A stretch of DNA of 17,990 nucleotides, from the NCBI GenBank assembly GCA_959596515.1, contig CAUFXR010000049.1, positions 1-17,990 on the forward strand. The letters are read 5' to 3'. Positions within the stretch are counted from its first letter, which is position 1. The number at the start of each line of letters is the position of its first letter. The DNA comes from an uncultured Oscillospiraceae bacterium (GTDB lineage: Bacteria; Bacillota; Clostridia; Oscillospirales; Acutalibacteraceae). Shown piece after piece: positions 12,943-17,990 of the stretch. The notes under the pieces were generated by a model, which searched no databases, was not told the origin of the DNA, and worked only from the letters and a program-made list of their open reading frames with translations. The translations under genes and the position numbers were made by a program.

Positions 12943-13060
12943 TTCTATTATCCATGCAGCTCCCTTTGGTGTTTACTTTATTTTCAAATTCTGGATTCCA
13001 ATAAATGCCGCTCCAATCGAACGCAAAATGATTTATCGGGTCTCTCCAAATGTCTAATTT
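12926..13060 (-). pseudogene. Possible remnant coding frame upstream of GNAT B
   Basis: On the minus strand, from just after a TAA near 13061 to a TAA at 12926-12928, there is an open stretch of 44 codons. It has protein-like composition (L-D-I-W-R-D-P-I-N-H-F-A-F-D-W-S-G-I-Y-W then N-P-E-F-E-N). It lacks an early start codon and overlaps the first codons of GNAT B. The tryptophan- and aromatic-rich reading is unlikely in random AT-rich DNA, so it may be the tail of a lost gene. I do not recognise the family. Confidence 0.3.
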
Positions 13061-13076
13061 TTAACGATAACCGTTT

Positions 13077-13529
13077 CTATTTCAAATCATAAACATACAT
13101 CCTCGACAAATCTACCTCACCATCGCCCTGCGCCATACACAGGAACTTCCATCCGTAGCGCTCATAGAAGCCTGTGTGGTCTGTAATGAGATATAAGGTT
13201 TCCAGGCCAAATGAACGCATATCCTCACAAACATATTCCAGCAGCTTTCCTGCAATTCCCTGACAACGGTAGTTTTCCTCAACATATACCGCGCAGACAT
13301 TTGGCGTCAAATCCTTGCGGTTATGAAAATCGTTTTCGATGACCCCAATACCACCAATAATCTGCTGATTCTCGACTGCAACATACCACTGCGGAACAAT
13401 GCTTTTGCCCGTCAAGCACTCCTGTATGCTTCCCGCATATTCTTCAACTGGAATATCCCACTTGGAATGAAACCACTCTGCGGCCTCCGATGCCAGTTCG
13501 CTGTGTTCCCTGAGTTTCAGAATTTCCAT
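13077..13529 (-). CDS. GNAT acetyltransferase A
   Basis: A 150-residue GNAT enzyme. Motif A is seen as V-C-A-V-Y-V-E-E-N-Y-R-C-Q-G-I-A-G-K-L-L, followed by L-Y-L-I-T-D-H-T-G-F-Y-E-R-Y-G-W. The acceptor is unknown. The start at 13529 uses an AGGAGG located within the last codons of the zinc-finger gene, 6 bases away, so it is translated from the same message as that gene. Together with GNAT B and C this makes three acetyltransferase genes in about 1.6 kb, all different in sequence rather than copies. Confidence 0.92.
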   Translation of the reverse strand: MEILKLREHSELASEAAEWFHSKWDIPVEEYAGSIQECLTGKSIVPQWYVAVENQQIIGGIGVIENDFHNRKDLTPNVCAVYVEENYRCQGIAGKLLEYVCEDMRSFGLETLYLITDHTGFYERYGWKFLCMAQGDGEVDLSRMYVYDLK

Positions 13530-13535
13530 AGCGTA

Positions 13536-14450
13536 TCATTCCTCCTCATTTCCGCCCTTTTTAGAACGGCTCTTGTAGACATTGTACTGGTTCTTGCACC
13601 GTGGGCTGCAAAAGGCGGCGTTGGACCGGCTGCCCAAAAACACCTTCTGGCAGTGCTTGCACAGGCGCAGGGGCTGGTCATTGTCCACCAGCATAAAGCT
13701 GAACATCATCTGGATACCCAGCAGCAAGGAGTGAAAATCCCAGTAAATGGTGGGCTTATCCAGCAGCTCAATGTGGTAGCTGGGGGCAATCCCGCCGAAC
13801 GCAGCCATGGCCTTGCGGTACAGCCCCCGTGCGTCCTCATCGATGGAATCATAGTCATTGTAGTACAAAATGGCGGTACTCAGCGTAAAGGCCCAGTCCT
13901 TAAGCTGCTGTGCAACCCAGTCGTAGGGTTCCGCATATTCCCGCTGAAGGCTCATGTTCTTCGCCATCGGCTCGTCCATGAACGTCATGGTCAGGGCAAC
14001 CATCGTCCGGTCACTGGACACATTCCATGTGGATTCAATGCCCTTCTTCACCAAATCCAGCTGGTCAAAGGGGTAAAACAGGGACAGATATTTGTCTGCC
14101 GCCATGGATTCTTCCTTGATAAAATGGTTTTTCGGCAGGTACACCGCCTCATAGTCCATAAAGGACGGCGTGGTGGGCAGAGCGGTCATCAGCCCCAGCA
14201 GGCCGTACCGGGTGATAAACTCCATTATTGCCTTTTCCACTTCTGCTTCCGGCTTGCGCCCCATCATCAGCATCCCCACATTCAGCGCATCCAGCACAAT
14301 GTTGGGGACCTCTTTCAGCGGATTGTAGACATCCGGCTTTGCGCTCTTGCCGGGGGTGATGTATCGCTTTCCATCTTCCGCCGTTTTCAGCTCGTAGTGA
14401 TCGTACCGCACCCAATGGGAACGGGACTGTTCAAATAAATTTTTCATCAT
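13536..14450 (-). CDS. Element-encoded protein with C-terminal zinc finger (DUF6076-like)
   Basis: A 304-residue protein I cannot assign beyond an accessory family of clostridial elements, possibly DUF6076. The first 250 residues are mixed helix and strand without a known catalytic motif. The C-terminus holds a clear zinc finger: Cys264, Cys267, Cys281 and Cys285 with spacing C-x2-C-x13-C-x3-C, and aligned F, R, N-A and F-C-x-P residues, followed by a basic tail (K-S-R-S-K-K). The same finger ends the TnpX-type recombinase of this element. Two starts, at 14450 and 14447, are equivalent; AGAAAGGG lies upstream. It follows the sigma-like gene by 31 bases and is coupled to GNAT A. Confidence 0.8.
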   Translation of the reverse strand: MMKNLFEQSRSHWVRYDHYELKTAEDGKRYITPGKSAKPDVYNPLKEVPNIVLDALNVGMLMMGRKPEAEVEKAIMEFITRYGLLGLMTALPTTPSFMDYEAVYLPKNHFIKEESMAADKYLSLFYPFDQLDLVKKGIESTWNVSSDRTMVALTMTFMDEPMAKNMSLQREYAEPYDWVAQQLKDWAFTLSTAILYYNDYDSIDEDARGLYRKAMAAFGGIAPSYHIELLDKPTIYWDFHSLLLGIQMMFSFMLVDNDQPLRLCKHCQKVFLGSRSNAAFCSPRCKNQYNVYKSRSKKGGNEEE

Positions 14451-14481
14451 ACACGCCCTTTCTCCTTAATCGTCCCAATTA

Positions 14482-15330
14482 TCAGGGGCGGTTTTTCTTT
14501 TTTCTGCGCTTGAACTTGTTCTCCCGCCGGATCACGGCATCCTTGCCCTGTTTCCTTGCGATTTTCGAGTATTCCTCCAAAAACTGGCGTTCCCGCAAGG
14601 TCAGGCTGCCGCCATGCTCCTGTTTGCCGCACAGATGGTCATACATCTGGCGCTGCAATTTCTTGTGGATGGTCTTTCGCAGCTTGCGGATGTTGCGGTC
14701 AGACTGCCCACGCATAGCGGCAAGCCGGGTGGTGCTGTACAGCCGCAAAGAGAGGAAATACAAAACTTCCTTGTGTTCCTCGCTCAGTTCCTCCACCATG
14801 CGGGAAACAAAGGCGTCAGCGGTCAGGTTGTGCATCTCATAGGGGCAGTCAAACAGGATGTCCAGAAAGTTTCCGGCCATCAGCTGCCGGTATGCAGGGT
14901 TGTTCATCCAGCGGGGAATGAGCTTCGGTTCCGGCACCGCCTGATATTCCAGCGGCACATCTCCACGAAGGTTTTCGTGGTCCCGTTCCCGGCGCTCCCG
15001 GTTCCGGTCCAGCTTGTTCCATTCCTCCACCACAGCCCGGAAATCCTTTTCGGTGCGGGCCGCTTCCTCCAGCCGCCGCACAGCTTCCGCCCGAATCTCC
15101 CGTTTCAGCCGCTTTTCGCTGACCGGGGCGGCTTCTTCTTCCTCGTCCTCCAGCTCCGCTTCATAGTCGATGGGATGCTCGTCCTGCTCCAGCTCATTTT
15201 CCAGCTCGGCCAGACGTTCTTCCGCAAGCGCCTGTTCCAGCGTTTCCTCCGCCCCTACGCCTGTCCCATCGTCCCATCCGGTGAAGCCACCCTCGGTATC
15301 CAGAAGCTCGTCATCAGACAGATACGCCAT
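14482..15330 (-). CDS. Acidic protein with sigma region 4-like helix-turn-helix
   Basis: 282 residues from the ATG at 15330, chosen for GAGGTGGGGTC just upstream; an earlier ATG at 15390 has no such site. The N-terminal 75 residues are strongly acidic, with E-D-E-E-E-E near 60. A charged helical middle follows (about 75-130). The C-terminal third has E-L-S-E-E-H-K-E-V-L-Y-F-L-S-L-R-L-Y-S-T-T-R-L-A-A with M-R-G-Q-S-D-R-N-I-R-K-L-R-K-T-I, resembling the -35-binding domain of sigma factors. The protein ends in a basic tail. It heads the minus-strand block and could control it or the recombinase genes, but it lacks sigma region 2, so it is not a complete sigma factor. Confidence 0.75.
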   Translation of the reverse strand: MAYLSDDELLDTEGGFTGWDDGTGVGAEETLEQALAEERLAELENELEQDEHPIDYEAELEDEEEEAAPVSEKRLKREIRAEAVRRLEEAARTEKDFRAVVEEWNKLDRNRERRERDHENLRGDVPLEYQAVPEPKLIPRWMNNPAYRQLMAGNFLDILFDCPYEMHNLTADAFVSRMVEELSEEHKEVLYFLSLRLYSTTRLAAMRGQSDRNIRKLRKTIHKKLQRQMYDHLCGKQEHGGSLTLRERQFLEEYSKIARKQGKDAVIRRENKFKRRKKKNRP

Positions 15331-15592
15331 GACCCCACCTCTTTTCAAAAAAATATTTTGCGATTTTTCAAAAATGGTTCCGTTTTGCACCCCGGATTTC
15401 TCCTATTAGTGAAATGGTAATCTGAAAACAAGTTACTTGGGTTACATCGGATCGTTCACGCAGGAGAAAGGGGGCTTTCGCCAAGTTCAGGCTTGACACA
15501 AAAAAGTAGTAACACAATCGCAGGTTACAAACAACGGAACTATAACAACAGTATACACCGGATGCGCCGAAAGCGCAAGAAAGAGAGGTTCT

Positions 15593-15796
15593 ATGGCAGA
15601 TAAAAACGCCGTGTTTCTGACCCGGCATATTGGCAACACCACCTATAAAGTTCGTGTCTACCTCAGCGAAACCGCAGAGGAAACGATGGAAGATAAAATT
15701 TTGCGGCTGATCCGCAATGACGGGCTGGCAAACCAGCCGGAATGTGGTATAATGGAACTGCCACAAATGAGCCGTCCGTCTGAAAGGAGCGCCTGA
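15593..15796 (+). CDS. tnpW: Transposon-encoded protein TnpW
   Basis: A 67-residue protein recognisable as TnpW of Tn4451-like elements by F-L-T-R-H-I-G-N-T-T-Y-K-V-R-V-Y-L-S-E-T-A-E-E-T and the following M-E-D-K-I-L-R-L-I-R-N. The function is unknown. AGAGAGG precedes the ATG at 15593, and a small GCGC-CGAAA-GCGC hairpin (15564-15576) lies just before that site and could affect its access. The stop is one base before the tnpX start, so the two form an operon. The 262-base gap upstream holds outward promoters for this pair and the divergent sigma-like gene, none of them a strong match. Confidence 0.88.
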   Translation: MADKNAVFLTRHIGNTTYKVRVYLSETAEETMEDKILRLIRNDGLANQPECGIMELPQMSRPSERSA

Positions 15797-15797
15797 T

Positions 15798-17717
15798 ATG
15801 GCAAACAGACAGACGGAAGAAAAAATCACTGCGCTCTATGAGCGCCTGTCCCGTGACGATGACCTCACGGGCGACTCGAACTCCATTCTGAACCAAAAAC
15901 GGTATCTCGAAAGCTATGCAGCGCAGCGGGGCTACACCAATATCGTCCACTACACAGACGATGGGTGGTCCGGCGGTAACTTTGACCGTCCCGCATGGAA
16001 GCGCCTTGTGGCGGACATTGAGGCGGGAAAGGTGGCCCATCTGCTGTGTAAGGACCTAAGTCGGATCGGCAGAAACTATCTGCAAACCGGCTTTTACACC
16101 GAGGTAATGTTCCGGCAGAATGGGGTTCATTTTGTTGCTGTCGCCAATAACATTGACAGCGAGGAACAGGACAGCGGCGAGTTTGCGCCCTTTCTCAATA
16201 TCATGAACGAATGGTATCTGCGTGACCAGTCCAAAAAGGTTTCGGCAGCATACCGTGTCAAGGGCAAGGCGGGCAAACCCACCACCAACAACGCCATCTA
16301 TGGCTACAAAAAAGACCCGGAGGACAAGGACCATTGGCTGGTGGACGAGGAAGCCGCCGCCGTGGTGCGGCGGATCTTCCGGCTTGCGGTGGAGGGGCAC
16401 GGCCCCCATGAGATTGCCAAGATACTCACACAGGAAAAGGTGGAGTGCCCCGCCTATTATCTGGCCCGCAACGGCAGAGGCAGCCGGAAGAACACCGTGG
16501 ACCCCAGCCGCCCCTATGACTGGTACGGCTTCACGGTCAGTTCTATGCTGACCAAGCCGGAGTATATGGGGCACACCGTGAATTTCCGTTCCTCCAAAAA
16601 GTCCTACCGGGATAAGCGGGTAAAAAATGACCCGTCCGACTGGCTGATCTTTGAGAACACCCACGAGGCCATCGTTGACCCGGAAACCTGGCAGCTGGCC
16701 CAGCAGGTGAAGCGGACGGTGCGCCGGACAGATACCACCGGCGTCGCCAATCCCCTGACCGGCCTTGTGTTCTGCGCCGACTGCGGAGCCAAGATGTATA
16801 ACCACCGGGGCAAACGCAAAAAGGACGGGCGGGAGTATGGAACCGACTTCTATAACTGCTCCACCTACACCCTGACCTTTGAGCGTGAAACCCAGATGTG
16901 TTTTTCCCACACCGTCAGCACCAAAGCCCTGAACGCCCTGATTCTGGAAACCATCCGCACCACCGCCAGCTATGCCATCCACAACAAGGAGGAATTTATT
17001 CAGGAAGTTCGCAGCATTTCACAGGTTCGCCAGCAGGAAGCGGCCAAGGAGCTGAAACGCAAGGTCGCCAAGGAGCGCAAGCACAGCGCCGAGCTGGATG
17101 TGCTGATTAAAAAGCTGTACGAAACCTATGCCATGGGCAAGTTGGAGGAAAAACGGTTCGAGTTGCTGTGTGCCGAGTATGAAAAGGAACAGGCCGAGTT
17201 GGAACAGCTGCTTGCCTCCGAGCAGGCGCAGCTGGACCAGTTTCATGAGGACACCGACCGTGCCAGCCACTTTCTGGCGCTGGCACAGAAATATACGGAT
17301 TTCACCGAGCTGACCGCCCCCATGCTCCATGAATTTGTGGAGAAAATTTTAGTCCATGCCCCGGACAGAAGCACCGGGGAACGGGTGCAGGAAATCGAGA
17401 TTTACCTGAACTTTATCGGGAAATTTGAAGTGCCCATGCCCGAACCCACCGAGGAAGAACTGGCTGCGGAGGAAAAGCGTCGCCAGAAGCGCATCCGTGA
17501 CCACGAAAAATATCTGCGTCAGAAGGAGCGCAAACAGAAGATCGCCGAGGGGCTGATCGTTCCGGGTGAACCGTACCAGCTGGTGTGCCAGTGCTGCGGG
17601 GAGCCGTTCCAGTCTGTCCGCCCCAACGCTAAATTCTGCAAACCCGCCTGCCGGAAGAAGTTCTACCGGCAGGAAAAGCGGAAAGCCAAAGAAAATGAAA
17701 TAACACAAACTGCATAA
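15798..17717 (+). CDS. tnpX: TnpX-type large serine recombinase with extra zinc finger
   Basis: 639 residues, a site-specific recombinase that would excise and insert the right-hand element. The catalytic domain (1-150) has A-L-Y-E-R-L-S with Ser18, D-D-G-W-S-G-G-N-F-D-R-P, and K-D-L-S-R-I-G-R-N. The recombinase domain follows (about 165-310), then a zinc ribbon (C-A-D-C-G-A-K...), a coiled coil (about 400-490) and a DUF4368-like region. Past the normal end, from Cys597, is an added C-x2-C-x13-C-x3-C zinc finger with a basic tail, the same type as in the 304-residue protein of this element. AGGAG precedes the start. The family assignment is firm; which ends it acts on cannot be seen here. Confidence 0.93.
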   Translation: MANRQTEEKITALYERLSRDDDLTGDSNSILNQKRYLESYAAQRGYTNIVHYTDDGWSGGNFDRPAWKRLVADIEAGKVAHLLCKDLSRIGRNYLQTGFYTEVMFRQNGVHFVAVANNIDSEEQDSGEFAPFLNIMNEWYLRDQSKKVSAAYRVKGKAGKPTTNNAIYGYKKDPEDKDHWLVDEEAAAVVRRIFRLAVEGHGPHEIAKILTQEKVECPAYYLARNGRGSRKNTVDPSRPYDWYGFTVSSMLTKPEYMGHTVNFRSSKKSYRDKRVKNDPSDWLIFENTHEAIVDPETWQLAQQVKRTVRRTDTTGVANPLTGLVFCADCGAKMYNHRGKRKKDGREYGTDFYNCSTYTLTFERETQMCFSHTVSTKALNALILETIRTTASYAIHNKEEFIQEVRSISQVRQQEAAKELKRKVAKERKHSAELDVLIKKLYETYAMGKLEEKRFELLCAEYEKEQAELEQLLASEQAQLDQFHEDTDRASHFLALAQKYTDFTELTAPMLHEFVEKILVHAPDRSTGERVQEIEIYLNFIGKFEVPMPEPTEEELAAEEKRRQKRIRDHEKYLRQKERKQKIAEGLIVPGEPYQLVCQCCGEPFQSVRPNAKFCKPACRKKFYRQEKRKAKENEITQTA

Positions 17718-17722
17718 GGACT

Positions 17723-17759
17723 GCGGCCTGCCCAAATAAACCGGGCAGGCCGCTTTTTT
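17723..17759 (+). terminator. Terminator after tnpX
   Basis: GCGGCCTGCCC (17723-17733) and GGGCAGGCCGC (17743-17753) form a perfect 11-bp GC-rich stem with a nine-base loop, followed by six Ts. A textbook rho-independent terminator. Confidence 0.95.
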
Positions 17760-17784
17760 ATGCCCTGAAACGGAGGGATTTCTG

Positions 17785-17990
17785 ATGACACTCTTTAAAC
17801 TGGTAAAACAGAATATTTGTGTGCCGGATGCGGCGGAACACTATGGGCTGCAAGTCAACCGAAACGGGATGCGCAGATGTCCGTTCCATGAGGACCGGCA
17901 CCCCAGCATGAAGCTGAACGAACGGTATTTTTACTGCTTCGGCTGCGGAGCCACCGGCGATGTGATTGACCTTGTGGCAAGGCTGTTTGG
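17785..17990 (+). CDS. CHC2 zinc-finger primase-like protein (5' part)
   Basis: The ATG at 17785 follows GGAGGG (17772-17777). The 68 codons in the window hold the DnaG-type zinc-binding domain: Cys32-x2-His35 in C-P-F-H-E-D and Cys51-x2-Cys54 in Y-C-F-G-C-G, followed by G-D-V-I-D-L-V. This fold binds single-stranded DNA and helps primases start synthesis. Such proteins are standard in clostridial conjugative elements, where they may aid replication of transferred DNA. The rest, including any polymerase domain, lies beyond the window. Confidence 0.9.
   Translation, partial: MTLFKLVKQNICVPDAAEHYGLQVNRNGMRRCPFHEDRHPSMKLNERYFYCFGCGATGDVIDLVARLF

Larger units (their letters stand above)
9950..17990. 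mobile_element. Tn4451/Tn1549-like region, left part
   Basis: The block begins at the palindrome and contains tnpV, tnpW and a tnpX-type recombinase together with a CHC2 primase, a set known from clostridial mobilisable and conjugative elements. Minus-strand cargo (sigma-like protein, zinc-finger protein, three acetyltransferases, RhuM) lies between. The right end and any relaxase are beyond the window, so class and borders remain open. Confidence 0.6.

Noticed and set aside
13323..14438. Long plus-strand ORF (371 codons) opposite GNAT A and the zinc-finger gene
   Set aside because: It is antisense to two well-supported genes with good ribosome-binding sites, has repetitive His/Gln/Val composition typical of antisense frames, and has no start site of its own.
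14614..15420. Plus-strand ORF opposite the sigma-like gene
   Set aside because: Antisense to a gene with a strong start site; composition is low-complexity and no family is recognised.
15331..15592. Promoter TTGACA at 15493-15498 for tnpW
   Set aside because: No acceptable -10 hexamer lies 16-18 bases downstream, so I did not call it.
16056..16982. Minus-strand ORF (308 codons) opposite tnpX
   Set aside because: It lies wholly inside the clearly coding recombinase and has Gly/Val/His-rich composition expected of a complementary frame.
1..17990. CRISPR array
   Set aside because: No regularly spaced repeats of suitable length were seen; the only repeats are att arms, two or three short subterminal copies and hairpins.

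Overview
The window looks like DNA from a gut-type Clostridia (Lachnospiraceae/Oscillospiraceae-like Firmicute). Ribosome-binding sites are strong AGGAGG types. The serine recombinases, TnpV/TnpW proteins and CHC2 primase are typical of Tn4451/Tn1549-like elements in that group. Nearly everything here is mobile DNA: one element nested inside another element's recombinase genes.

Layout. (1) 27-166 and 9494-9754 are the two halves of one short resolvase-domain gene. (2) Between them lies an insertion of about 9.33 kb. Its ends carry near-perfect 24-bp inverted arms, and the two junctions share only the bases GGA. This is what integration by a large serine recombinase (LSR) should leave. Joining the flanks across a shared GA restores an open reading frame through the conserved D-N-G-Y-S-G motif. 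Left to right the insertion holds a left-end terminator and short repeats, an XRE regulator (minus strand), an 81-aa ORF, and a LysR regulator (minus strand). The LysR gene is divergent from a five-gene redox operon: flavodoxin, aldo/keto reductase, carboxymuconolactone-decarboxylase-like protein, short-chain dehydrogenase and RibD-C reductase. After these come a frameshifted small recombinase-accessory gene, two overlapping LSR genes and a terminator. No relaxase or conjugation gene is present, so the island can probably cut and paste itself but not conjugate unaided. (3) After the restored target gene, a second recombinase gene starts with an ATGA overlap but breaks off after about 66 codons at a 52-bp palindrome (9951-10002).

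(4) From about 9950 to the window end is a second, Tn4451/Tn1549-like region. On the plus strand are tnpV, a DUF6809-like gene, tnpW, tnpX and the start of a CHC2 zinc-finger primase. On the minus strand, between the DUF6809-like gene and tnpW, is a block with a sigma-region-4-like protein, a zinc-finger protein, three GNAT acetyltransferases and a RhuM-family protein. Terminators separate the convergent genes and follow tnpX.

How it works together. The nested island supplies its own pair of recombinases. Its LysR-controlled redox operon runs in the same direction as those recombinases, and I see no terminator between them, so induction of the cargo could also raise recombinase levels. The most notable point is the target: the island sits in the conserved motif of another element's resolvase-domain gene. 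The substrate of the redox operon cannot be read from sequence alone.
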